NCBI GenBank assembly: GCA_045586785.1
Contig: JAZNBA010000002.1
Location: 1 to 49,611 of the forward strand
DNA length: 49,611 nt
Direction of reading: 5' to 3'
Source: UMGS1002 sp045586785
GTDB lineage: Bacteria; Bacillota; Clostridia; Oscillospirales; CAG-272
This document shows, one piece after another, positions 35,232-42,457 of this stretch. Each line of letters starts with the position of its first letter. Within the stretch, counting starts at the first letter, position 1. Made by a program: the position numbers and the translations under genes. The notes beneath the pieces are model-generated. The model did no database searches, was not told the origin of the DNA, and saw nothing but the letters and a program-made list of their open reading frames with translations.

Positions 35232-37148
35232 CTAAACATCACCGAAAAGATTTTCTTCATATTGTGGAAGATGCGTCAAAAGCAATCTGATACCAAAATC
35301 TGCTTCTATATATGCAGTTTGGTCATTCTCTTGTTCTGCGGATAAATACTTATCATATACCTCTAAAAACTGTTTCCAAAAGTTATTTCTTACAATGTTT
35401 TTGAGGCATACATTATTATCATCCGTCCATTCTTCTACAATACTCTGCAATTGCTTATATAGTGGCCCTACAAAGGCTATTTCTTTTTCATACTCCTTCA
35501 AATACTCTTGCATATTTACAAGATTGACCTGCTGCCACGACTCTAAATTTTCTTTATTTTCCAGCATACCATCAATAATCGTCATTGGGTTGACATCGCG
35601 CGAATACTTTTCCTTTATCCATTCGATCATAAAACCAAATCTCAAAATAGTCTCATACGCAACCTGGTCAGCCGACAATGACGCCCATTCCTTTTCTTTG
35701 GCCATTAGAGTAATATATTCTTTCATTCCCATTCTTGGAGTTGCACAATTTTCATTTAGTAAAAGCATCATGGAAATATCCGACCTTACTTCCCGCAAAA
35801 AATAGGTATATGATTGAATATATTCACTCTGTTGCACCGCATTTGGCAGTAACTCCATTTGCTTAGTTGACAGTCCGAAATCCGCAAATGATGATTCTAT
35901 ATCCAGACTATCCAAAATCACTCTCGCAAACGAAACAAATGACATAGAATCTTGATAAATTAACGAGTCATCATTTAGGCGCTCATAATTAAATATCATA
36001 TATTCATATAAAAATTTCTGAAATGCTACATTATCCTCAGCATTCATTGATATAGCAATGCGCCTTACTGTAGCGGCTAATACCCACTCGTTTCGTTTCT
36101 TTCGGTTTTTCACCGGGATATAATGAAAGAACTCATGAAGCAATTGTCTTAAATTATCCCAAAAACAGTATCTCTTAGCATACGGAATATATAGAAACGA
36201 ATATGAAAACCATGGTGAATACTGAATTGGCGCAACTGAATAAAGCTCCTCGCAGCTCATCATTGCATCATTAATTATAGGATAGAGCGCTATAAAATCA
36301 TTTTGTATTTCCTCGGGACACTTATACTCCCCCTCACCCATAGAAATGTCCCGCATTATTGCACAAAAATTCAAGATAGCCCATATCTGACTATTATAAT
36401 TATAATCGCCTATCTGGCTCAACAATTGATCCATACTCTTTTTGAAATCCGAATATCGTATATCACGAATGTTTTTCGAAGCATAGTCCTCTGCGCTTTT
36501 TATAGCACCTGTTTCTGATATGTTTCGAAGAGCAGTATCACTTCTTAATGTATTGAACACTAGCCAAGCCAATTGTAAGCCTTCATAACGTCTATCTAAT
36601 GTTTCATTATCCAATGAACATAATCTGTAAATTAATTCTTGAAATTCAGAAAAATATTTGTTGTGATTCCAAGCAAGGCTAGATGCCTCAATAACATTAT
36701 TTATTTTACTGACCTGTTCAAAATATTCGCTATCATTTTCTTCATTTTTGTTAGATGGAATTAGTTGTTTTGTAATCGCATCAACGCACTCAGTATCAAC
36801 ATCGCTTTCAGAAATTATAATAAAATTGCAGGCAGATAAATCACACACAGCAATTCCAATACCCTCTAAGGCGTTATTTAGCTTGCCACAAAGGTCAAAA
36901 CATTGTGTAGTTATATTATCACTCAAAGCTATAATAGAATTGGCACTACTCTTGAGCCACGGAATCGGAAATATCTTTATTACAGATAATGCTACCGATT
37001 CTATAAAAAAATTCTGACTTACCGCATTGGTTGAATAAGCCAAGAGATGACATCTATTTGAATCATTTCCTTTTTTAGTATCTACCGAAATAATTATTTT
37101 TTCTCCTAAATCAGTAAATTCGCCCCAAAGATATATTACACTATCCAT
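35232..37148 (-). CDS. Unrecognised 638-residue protein with an HEFFH metallopeptidase motif
   Basis: I do not recognise the family. From ATG 37148 (AAAGGAGGT site 9 bases upstream; a TTG six bases earlier is too close) it encodes 638 residues. Near the middle is LLHEFFHYIP (HEFFH about 338-342), the zinc-binding HExxH pattern, and about 110 residues later EVRSD, an ExxxD-like place for a third ligand as in M48-type gluzincins. The rest is mostly helical and soluble. No signal peptide or membrane segment is evident, so it should act in the cytoplasm. It is convergent with rdrB and shares its AT-rich codon use. It lies in an operon behind a 75-residue basic protein. A protease linked to phage defence is an inference; the motif alone can occur by chance. 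Confidence 0.8.
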   Translation of the reverse strand: MDSVIYLWGEFTDLGEKIIISVDTKKGNDSNRCHLLAYSTNAVSQNFFIESVALSVIKIFPIPWLKSSANSIIALSDNITTQCFDLCGKLNNALEGIGIAVCDLSACNFIIISESDVDTECVDAITKQLIPSNKNEENDSEYFEQVSKINNVIEASSLAWNHNKYFSEFQELIYRLCSLDNETLDRRYEGLQLAWLVFNTLRSDTALRNISETGAIKSAEDYASKNIRDIRYSDFKKSMDQLLSQIGDYNYNSQIWAILNFCAIMRDISMGEGEYKCPEEIQNDFIALYPIINDAMMSCEELYSVAPIQYSPWFSYSFLYIPYAKRYCFWDNLRQLLHEFFHYIPVKNRKKRNEWVLAATVRRIAISMNAEDNVAFQKFLYEYMIFNYERLNDDSLIYQDSMSFVSFARVILDSLDIESSFADFGLSTKQMELLPNAVQQSEYIQSYTYFLREVRSDISMMLLLNENCATPRMGMKEYITLMAKEKEWASLSADQVAYETILRFGFMIEWIKEKYSRDVNPMTIIDGMLENKENLESWQQVNLVNMQEYLKEYEKEIAFVGPLYKQLQSIVEEWTDDNNVCLKNIVRNNFWKQFLEVYDKYLSAEQENDQTAYIEADFGIRLLLTHLPQYEENLFGDV

Positions 37149-37171
37149 GCTCAATTACCTCCTTTAGACAA

Positions 37172-37206
37172 CAAGTCCTGAATACCGAAACGGCACTCAG
37201 GACTTG
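37172..37206 (-). promoter_or_regulatory. Strong intercistronic hairpin (candidate attenuator)
   Basis: Two 16-base arms (beginning CAAGTCCTGA and ending TCAGGACTTG, inner pairs with two G-U) close a 3-nt loop. The hairpin sits between the stop of the small basic protein gene and the ribosome site of the metallopeptidase gene. On the minus strand it is followed by TTGTTGTCT, a poor T tract. It would reduce, not abolish, downstream expression. Confidence 0.7.
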
Positions 37207-37216
37207 AAAATGTTCA

Positions 37217-37444
37217 TTAACGCCGTCTGCGACGTCTGGCAAATGAATTCTCATAAACATACCTACTATAGTCTGCACTAAGTTCAGTAGCTGTCTGACA
37301 ATAACCAACTCTGTATAAGCGGGCACTTTTGACAGTCCTTGCCAAAAAAGTGCGAATCTCACATCTGCCATCATCACATACAAATGTACTCGAAATTCTA
37401 TCAATATTCTGACGAATATTATCTATTTTTCGAATTCGTTTCAT
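37217..37444 (-). CDS. 75-residue basic protein with an arginine tail
   Basis: I recognise no family. The protein starts MKRIRKIDNIRQNIDRISS, has a CDDGRC pair of cysteines and a third Cys in VGYCQ, and ends in FARRRRRR. It is soluble and strongly basic. The ATG has an AAGGGG site 8 bases upstream. A consensus promoter lies about 150 bases upstream. It is the first gene of the operon with the HEFFH protein. By size and order it could be a partner, inhibitor or substrate of that enzyme; this is inference. The AT-rich codons agree with the neighbours, which supports a real gene. Confidence 0.65.
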   Translation of the reverse strand: MKRIRKIDNIRQNIDRISSTFVCDDGRCEIRTFLARTVKSARLYRVGYCQTATELSADYSRYVYENSFARRRRRR

Positions 37445-37596
37445 ATCGATACCCCTTATATAAAGTTAAAAAGCACAATCCAATGTGACTTTCTTTAAAT
37501 TTGTATAGATATTTTCTATATAGATTTTAAAATGTGGAGAAGCTTTTTAAAAGCCGCCATAGCGTATATATTATATTATGTCATATACAGTTATAT

Positions 37597-37625
37597 ATTA
37601 TAACACATTATTTTGCGTCTGTCAA
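37597..37625 (-). promoter_or_regulatory. Consensus promoter of the small-protein/metallopeptidase operon
   Basis: The minus strand reads an exact TTGACA, 17 bases, exact TATAAT. The leader to the first start codon is about 145 bases, includes a GCTTTT/AAAAGC palindrome and several TATA-rich repeats, but no recognised riboswitch. Confidence 0.9.
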
Positions 37626-37848
37626 GACTTTTTGAAATTTATATTGTATCAAATAAACCAAACTTTTTTAAATCAACTTGTGCATTTTGCTCAAAAGTAA
37701 CATTTAATGCTCCTGCTAAAATAATATGATATCAATATCCAAAATGTTCCAATCAAGTTTTCTTTATATTATATTTGGGAAAATTTTCAAAAAGTTTAAT
37801 TATATATAGAAATAACCAAGCATAGCACCTATAAATGATGTACACGAA

Positions 37849-37868
37849 AATGGCACACTTTTGCCATT
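37849..37868. promoter_or_regulatory. Inverted repeat next to the conjugation operon promoter
   Basis: AATGGCA and TGCCATT, 6 bases apart, end where the -35 box of the promoter at 37867 begins. This is a plausible operator for an ICE regulator. The stretch from 37626 to 37848 is AT-rich and holds no gene or other signal that I can see. Confidence 0.5.
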
Positions 37869-37895
37869 GCACAACAAATATGGATATAGTATAAT
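37867..37895 (+). promoter_or_regulatory. Promoter of the conjugation/pilus operon
   Basis: TTGCAC, 17 bases, TATAAT, with transcription expected to start near 37902, about 100 bases before the first gene. All genes to the window end are on the plus strand with short gaps, so this may drive more than 11 kb. Confidence 0.7.
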
Positions 37896-37901
37896 AAGTA
37901 T

Positions 37902-38004
37902 GCTCAAAACTATATCAAGCGCCACTTGGCGACGTTAACACCATTTTGTCCGATGGTGTTTTTTGTTGCTCAAAATCAAGAAATTCAAACAAGGAGGTAT
38001 TTAT
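37902..38004 (+). promoter_or_regulatory. Structured leader with an intrinsic terminator (attenuator)
   Basis: The leader holds a small hairpin (37920-37931, CGCCA-CT-TGGCG) and then a full intrinsic terminator (37937-37964: AACACCAT, 8-nt loop, ATGGTGTT, then TTTT). Only after that comes the AAGGAGG ribosome site. The 9-base TGCTCAAAA is repeated directly on both sides (37901 and 37967). Transcripts would stop here unless an antiterminator or partner RNA acts. Confidence 0.65.
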
Positions 38005-38391
38005 TTGAAAAAGGAAATCACACCACAGACTCCCAAAAAGCCAAGGCTTCATATTGAATGGGGCAGATTCCTTTATATGGGCTTTCTGTGTGCTATTATG
38101 CTGGTAGCGATGAGCGTACCCGCATTTGCGGCAACACCGACTATTTGGGAAAAAGCTACTGAAATTATGAAGGATGTATATAATCAAGTCCTTCTTATTT
38201 CAACGATTGCTGCGGTTGTAACCGCTGCTGTGGCTCTGCTTTTAATGAACTTTTCAAAAAGCGGAAAAACAGTAGATGAGTCAAGAGCATGGCTCAAGCG
38301 TATCATCATTACTTGGGCAATTCTGAACAGCCTTGGCTTCATTATGGCATACGTCACACCCTTCTTCTCGGACGGTAAGTGGAACGGATAG
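38005..38391 (+). CDS. VirB2/TrbC-like conjugative pilin protein
   Basis: The first gene of the transfer operon encodes 129 residues from TTG 38005, which has AAGGAGG 7 bases upstream; the longer frame from 37963 begins inside the terminator. After a basic tail of about 25 residues there is a signal-like segment, FLYMGFLCAIMLVAMSVPAFA, with an AxA cleavage pattern. Two membrane helices (about 60-80 and 100-118) with a charged loop between them follow. This is the layout of VirB2/TrbC pilins, which form the tube of a type IV secretion pilus. Sequence identity to named pilins is weak, so the call rests on topology and on the VirB6-like gene next to it. Confidence 0.7.
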   Translation: MKKEITPQTPKKPRLHIEWGRFLYMGFLCAIMLVAMSVPAFAATPTIWEKATEIMKDVYNQVLLISTIAAVVTAAVALLLMNFSKSGKTVDESRAWLKRIIITWAILNSLGFIMAYVTPFFSDGKWNG

Positions 38392-38423
38392 CCGTTTTCT
38401 AAAATAAGAAAGGATGTGATGAT

Positions 38424-39134
38424 ATCGGTATATTAGACGGTATTGTTGAATGGGTAGCCGAACAGGTTATGCACGGACTGGATCTAATCAGTTCATCGAT
38501 TTTGGGCGCGCTTGGCTGTAATATGGATACCTTTTTACGATACTTTCCCGCTGCCGACACCATGTATAAGGTGTTTGTTGCTCTTGCAATCGGACTTATC
38601 CTTTTGAATTGGGTTTGGCAGTTATTCAAAAACTTTGGATTGGGTATAGGCACTGAAGCAGAAGATCCGGTGAAGCTTAGTATTCGCTCTATTCTCTTCA
38701 TTCTCCTTGCCTATTATGCACGGGATATTGTAAACATAGTTCTTGATATTGGCGGAACCCCTTATCATTGGATATTAAATTCCGAGTTGCCTCCGCTGAA
38801 TTTTGCAAACTTTAATTCAGTATTCCTTACCATTTTGGGTGTTTGTGCAAGCGGCGCCGTGTCCATCATAGCCCTCATACTTGTGCTTATCCTTGCGTGG
38901 AACTATATCAAGCTTCTATTTGAAGCGGCTGAAAGATATGTTCTGCTTGGTGTATTGGTCTTTACTGCTCCCGTTGCCTTCTCAATGGGCGCATCTCAAA
39001 CAACAAGCAACATTTTCAAGAGTTGGTGCCGAATGTTCGGCGGTCAGATATTCCTTCTTTTGATGAATGCTTGGTGCTTAAGACTCTTTACGTCAATGGT
39101 AGGTGCCTTCCTCTCCAATCCCTTATCGCTGTAA
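38424..39134 (+). CDS. VirB6/TrbL-like conjugal transfer membrane protein
   Basis: This inner-membrane channel component of the type IV secretion system has about 236 residues and five or six helices. VFVALAIGLILLNWVWQLFKNFG, LIRSILFILLAYYARD-like and ILVLILAWNYIKLLFEAAERYVLLG are the main segments. Homologues that I recall begin MGILDGIVEW. Here GILDGIVEWVAEQVMHGLD reads through from an ATC at 38424, 9 bases after AAAGGA, with no ATG, GTG or TTG in frame before Met 38469. So the start is either a rare ATC codon or the internal ATG, which would remove 15 conserved residues. The end overlaps the signal region of the next gene only by its ribosome site. Confidence 0.8.
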   Translation: MGILDGIVEWVAEQVMHGLDLISSSILGALGCNMDTFLRYFPAADTMYKVFVALAIGLILLNWVWQLFKNFGLGIGTEAEDPVKLSIRSILFILLAYYARDIVNIVLDIGGTPYHWILNSELPPLNFANFNSVFLTILGVCASGAVSIIALILVLILAWNYIKLLFEAAERYVLLGVLVFTAPVAFSMGASQTTSNIFKSWCRMFGGQIFLLLMNAWCLRLFTSMVGAFLSNPLSL

Positions 39135-39144
39135 AGGAGGCAGT

Positions 39145-40059
39145 ATGAAAAAAAGAAATAAAATATTATTTGTGATAGCCGTCACGCTGATTATGGTCTC
39201 CATTTGCAGTGTGCCGGCTTTTGCTTTGACCGAGGCAGAGGTCGAAGCGGCAGTTAACGCTCAAGGCAGAGATGCCGTTACGGGAAATATCTTTGTTTGG
39301 TTTCTCTGTGCGATTGCCTTCTTAAAGGTAAGCCAGAAGATAGACAGTTTTCTCGCAGGACTCGGCATCAATGTGGGACACACGGGCGGTTCAATGATGG
39401 CAGAAGCTCTCATTGCCACAAGAGGTGCTGTTATGGCAAAACAATTTGCGGGCAGAGCCGGTGGTACAGGAGGAAAAGGCGCGTCCTCCGGTGGTGGCGG
39501 TGGCTTTATGAAAGGCGGTCTTGCAGGTGTTGTCAGCCGTAACTTCTCTAATAATGCCGTTAAGAAGGCTACGGGCAACGGCAGTGGCGGTCTTGGCGGA
39601 AAAGCCTTTACTTCCTCTGTAAGCAAAGGCGGCGGTTTTGCCAATAGCGTTATCGGTCGAGTAGCAACAGGAAACATTTCCTCAATGGGAACGATTTCGG
39701 GAGCAGGTTCAAGTGAAGCTTTAATGTCCTATCTTGGATATACGGCTCTCGGTGAGGATGCCGAGGACGTTCCTTCCTACTCTAACGTAGAAATCGGCGG
39801 CGGCAGAATTATGGCAACCGAAACGTCTGCTGACAATCCGGGCGGAATTGATGTGGGTATGTATAATACCGAGCAATATATGGCTCCTTCCGGCGAGCAT
39901 ACAACGATAACTGCTGCCGATGGAACAAGCTGGTATAAGCAATACGCGCAGGATACCGTAGAAAGAACCCCGTACAAAGCTCAAAACGGTGCCATTGGCT
40001 ACCACGAAAACATTGTAAAGAAACTGCCCGATCCTCCTCGAAGAAAGGATAGGGTCTGA
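39145..40059 (+). CDS. Secreted Gly/Ser-rich ICE transfer protein of unknown function
   Basis: This protein has 304 residues from ATG 39145 (AAAGGAGG site). A signal peptide, MKKRNKILFVIAVTLIMVS to VPAFA, is followed by EAEVEAAVNAQGRDAVTGN and one membrane segment (NIFVWFLCAIAFLKV). A long glycine-rich region (about 95-190) and a polar C-terminus follow. I recall proteins of this kind at the same place after the VirB6-like gene in clostridial ICEs. No enzymatic motif is visible; a structural or scaffold role in the transfer complex is likely. It shares TGATG with the next gene. Confidence 0.7.
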   Translation: MKKRNKILFVIAVTLIMVSICSVPAFALTEAEVEAAVNAQGRDAVTGNIFVWFLCAIAFLKVSQKIDSFLAGLGINVGHTGGSMMAEALIATRGAVMAKQFAGRAGGTGGKGASSGGGGGFMKGGLAGVVSRNFSNNAVKKATGNGSGGLGGKAFTSSVSKGGGFANSVIGRVATGNISSMGTISGAGSSEALMSYLGYTALGEDAEDVPSYSNVEIGGGRIMATETSADNPGGIDVGMYNTEQYMAPSGEHTTITAADGTSWYKQYAQDTVERTPYKAQNGAIGYHENIVKKLPDPPRRKDRV

Positions 40060-40889
40060 TGGCAGAAAACAACAATCCCGCTTCTGAACCTCTACAAAAA
40101 GGTGCTCAAGCGGCAAGTGCAGTACGAGGATCTGTTAAAACAGGAAAAGCCATAGCCGCAGCTGCAAAGGGTGCATCTGCGGGTGGCTTATACGGTGCGA
40201 TTGCCGCATTTGCGTGGGAAAACAGAGGGCTTATCCTCAAGATCACCATAGCGGCAACCGCAGTATTGTTAATCCCCGTTATCATTATTTGTATGTTACC
40301 GTCTGTCATTTGGGGCGGTTTTAAGGACGCATTTTCACCTGACAACCCTGACGTCCCTATTCTCAATGACAGCACGGTAATTACGACCAATTTAAGTGAT
40401 ATATCCGCATCCATCGGAACGATCATGTCCGAAGCGATGGCAGATATACTCACTCAAATAGATTTGGACTTTGGAAACTCAAGCGCTACTCATAAGGAGA
40501 TTGTAAACCCCTACGACAGTACAACGAATTACAGCACTGCATCATTTGTATCTCAATACTCCGCATCTAAAAATACCGACTATCAATCGGTATCCATATC
40601 GGATATGGAGTGTGTTCTGCGCGACAACAAAGACAAGCTCTATTCCTATACGAAGGTGTTGGAAAACAGAACAAGAACTGTTGAAACCGTTTACGTGGAT
40701 GAAGAAACCGGTGAGGAATATATCATAGAAACCGAGGTCACGGAAACGTGGGCAGTTTATACCATTACTTACAAAGGCGAGGAATACTTTGCAGATCATG
40801 TATTCGGTCTTTCGGAGGAACAAAAAAGGCTGGCTGAGGACTACACAAGCAATCTGAATCTATTTTTGAGCGATGATACATTCAACTGA
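40059..40889 (+). CDS. CD1107-like transfer protein lacking its usual peptidase domain
   Basis: This protein has 276 residues. A cytoplasmic Ala/Gly-rich start is followed by a membrane helix at about 65-88 (ILKITIAATAVLLIPVIII), then an extracellular polar domain with ETVYVDEETGEEYIIE. Homologues that I recall from ICEs continue into a cell-wall or C39-type peptidase domain after this part. Here the protein stops at LFLSDDTFN with TGA at 40887. I see no frameshifted continuation; the next 70 bases hold only a short frame (GTG 40908 or ATG 40926) and the next ribosome site. It may be a naturally short form. A second gene beyond the window could supply the hydrolase. Confidence 0.65.
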   Translation: MAENNNPASEPLQKGAQAASAVRGSVKTGKAIAAAAKGASAGGLYGAIAAFAWENRGLILKITIAATAVLLIPVIIICMLPSVIWGGFKDAFSPDNPDVPILNDSTVITTNLSDISASIGTIMSEAMADILTQIDLDFGNSSATHKEIVNPYDSTTNYSTASFVSQYSASKNTDYQSVSISDMECVLRDNKDKLYSYTKVLENRTRTVETVYVDEETGEEYIIETEVTETWAVYTITYKGEEYFADHVFGLSEEQKRLAEDYTSNLNLFLSDDTFN

Positions 40890-40961
40890 TTTTCAAGGAG
40901 GTGGTGATATATATGATTCGGCTATGATGCTCTTACAAGTCTTACGAACAGGAGGTAAAAC

Positions 40962-41201
40962 GTGAAACGGTTTTTCAAAAAAGCAATCGGTGTTTTGGAT
41001 AACAAACGCGGAGACGGCTATATTGACGTGGCGGTAAAAATGATAATTGCCGTTGTCATCGGAGCATTACTGCTTGGCGGTCTCTATTATTTATTCAATA
41101 ATATCGTCCTGCCGGGACTTGCAGAGCGAATTCAAGATATGTTTGGCTCTCCCGGTGGAAGCGGAAATGATGGCGGTGGCGGCGGCATCATTCTCCTTTA
41201 A
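40962..41201 (+). CDS. Pilin-like small membrane protein (DUF6133 type), first of three
   Basis: This 79-residue protein starts at GTG 40962 after AGGAGG. A basic N-terminus ends in RGDGYIDVAVKM, then one membrane helix (about 22-45) and a C-terminus with a Gly-rich end. The DGYID motif just before the helix resembles a type III (Flp) prepilin cleavage site, where the peptidase encoded at 41849 would cut. It differs from the next two in its Gly-rich tail and shorter leader. It could be a minor pilin. Confidence 0.75.
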   Translation: MKRFFKKAIGVLDNKRGDGYIDVAVKMIIAVVIGALLLGGLYYLFNNIVLPGLAERIQDMFGSPGGSGNDGGGGGIILL

Positions 41202-41247
41202 CAAGCACGCTAAATAAAAAACAAAGAAAGATACGAGGTAAACTTTT

Positions 41248-41490
41248 ATGAAAAAGCTTTTCAAAAACATTCAGAACAAGGCAAACTCTCTCGCAATCAA
41301 GGCAAAATGTGCTCTTGATAACGCAAAGGCAGAGGGTTACATCGACACAGGTGTAAAAATCATCATCGGCGTCGTAGTCGGCGCAGTCGTTCTTGCAGGA
41401 CTCTACGCCCTCTTTAGTGGTGTGATCCTCCCCACTCTCGAAGGCAGAATCGACGGAATGTTCGATTATGCAGGCACTCCTTCAACCTAA
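41248..41490 (+). CDS. Pilin-like small membrane protein (DUF6133 type), second
   Basis: This 80-residue protein has a 30-residue basic leader, the AEGYIDTG motif and one membrane helix (about 33-56: VKIIIGVVVGAVVLAGLYALF). A short outer tail follows. It is nearly identical in layout and much of its sequence to the third pilin, including at DNA level in the leader. That points to recent duplication. Probably a structural pilin of the Flp/Tad type. Expressed from the operon promoter. Confidence 0.8.
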   Translation: MKKLFKNIQNKANSLAIKAKCALDNAKAEGYIDTGVKIIIGVVVGAVVLAGLYALFSGVILPTLEGRIDGMFDYAGTPST

Positions 41491-41549
41491 TATCAGGTTA
41501 ATAAGCAAAACACAAAACAAAATATAATTTTTGAAAGGAATAACATATT

Positions 41550-41780
41550 ATGAAAAAATTTTTTAAGAAACTTCAGGACAAGGCAAATTCTCTCGCAATC
41601 AAGGCAAAGTGTGCTGTAGAAAGCACAAAGGGCGAAGGTTATATCGACACAGGTGTGAAGATCATCATCGGCGTGGTAGTCGGCGCGGTTATCCTCGCAG
41701 GACTTTACGCCCTCTTTGATAACGTCATCCTCCCTCGTCTCAACACCGAGATCACGAATATGTTCAACTACACTGCTTAA
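41550..41780 (+). CDS. Pilin-like small membrane protein (DUF6133 type), third
   Basis: This 76-residue protein has the leader MKKFFKKLQDKANSLAIKA, the GEGYIDTG motif and the same helix VKIIIGVVVGAVILAGLYALF as the second pilin. A GAAAGG site precedes the ATG. The stop lies inside the hairpin of an intrinsic terminator (41770-41800), so pilins can be made in excess over the downstream machine. Confidence 0.8.
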   Translation: MKKFFKKLQDKANSLAIKAKCAVESTKGEGYIDTGVKIIIGVVVGAVILAGLYALFDNVILPRLNTEITNMFNYTA

Positions 41781-41800
41781 TTTCTTAGGCGGTGTTTTTT
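41770..41800 (+). terminator. Intrinsic terminator after the pilin genes
   Basis: ACACTGC pairs with GCGGTGT (one T-G) around a 12-nt loop and is followed by TTTTT. The 3' half (GGTGTTTTTTGTTG) matches that of the leader terminator at 37955. It must be leaky, because the assembly genes downstream have no clear promoter of their own. Confidence 0.75.
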
Positions 41801-41803
41801 GTT

Positions 41804-41825
41804 GGGGGCGGGTCCGCTCGCCCCC
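41804..41825. terminator. Second hairpin between pilins and prepilin peptidase
   Basis: A 7-bp stem of GGGGGCG with CGCCCCC around an 8-nt loop follows the intrinsic terminator, 24 bases before the prepilin peptidase start. Only GTTTC follows. It may protect the 3' end of the pilin message. Confidence 0.5.
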
Positions 41826-41848
41826 GTTTCAATTAAAAGGATGAAAAA

Positions 41849-42442
41849 GTGGAAATACTATTTCAATTTTTAACCCTTTTCGGTCTGCTTCTTGTGGTGT
41901 GCGGAATAACGTGTATTCTCAACTACTATATGAGAAAACGAGGATTCTCGGTTAATGCTCTTGCCAACCATCTCATTGTTGTTCTCGTTACCGTCGCACT
42001 TTATGTGTTTGGCGGACTGAGTATTTGGACTGTAAAGGGTGTGATTATGTTGCTTGTCTTGCTGTATGCGTCAGTACAGGACATTTCCACCCACGAAGCT
42101 GATGACTCACTTTGGGTAATGCTTCTGATACTCGCCCTTGTAGGCTTTGGCGAAGTTGGTATTTGGTCAATGGTGATGGGCGGTCTGCTCGTCTTTATAC
42201 CGCAAATGGCAATCGCAATGTTTACGAACGGAAACGGAATTGGCGGTGCCGATATCAAGATCTCTACTACGGCAGCTGTCTTGCTTGGTTTATTCGGCGG
42301 GGTTCTCGGATACGTGATAGGTCTTACTTTCGCCGTAATATTTAACCTTATCTACAATAAAGTCAAAAAACAAGCCTCGAATAAGGCGTTTGCCTTGCTT
42401 CCTTTTATATCGGCAGGTCTTATGGTAGGTTATTTCATTTAA
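41849..42442 (+). CDS. Prepilin peptidase, A24 family (TadV/CpaA-like)
   Basis: This membrane aspartyl peptidase removes prepilin leaders. The protein has 197 residues with about six helices. The two catalytic Asp motifs are ASVQDISTHEADD (about 75-87) and GGADIK (about 132-137), matching DxxxxxxP-like and GxGD patterns of the family, although the second has GAD, not GGD. GTG 41849 is used, with an AAAGGA site. It lies just after the three pilin-like genes, which are its likely substrates. Confidence 0.88.
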   Translation: MEILFQFLTLFGLLLVVCGITCILNYYMRKRGFSVNALANHLIVVLVTVALYVFGGLSIWTVKGVIMLLVLLYASVQDISTHEADDSLWVMLLILALVGFGEVGIWSMVMGGLLVFIPQMAIAMFTNGNGIGGADIKISTTAAVLLGLFGGVLGYVIGLTFAVIFNLIYNKVKKQASNKAFALLPFISAGLMVGYFI

Positions 42443-42457
42443 CAGGAGGAAAACAAA

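Noticed and set aside
37141..37404. 87-residue minus-strand frame overlapping the 75-residue basic protein
   Set aside because: The alternative frame has no ribosome site. The frame at 37217-37444 has one and has codon use like its neighbours.
40890..40961. Short frames between 40890 and 40961 as genes
   Set aside because: The frames encode only 7-13 residues. They could be leader peptides but nothing supports this beyond a ribosome-site-like sequence.
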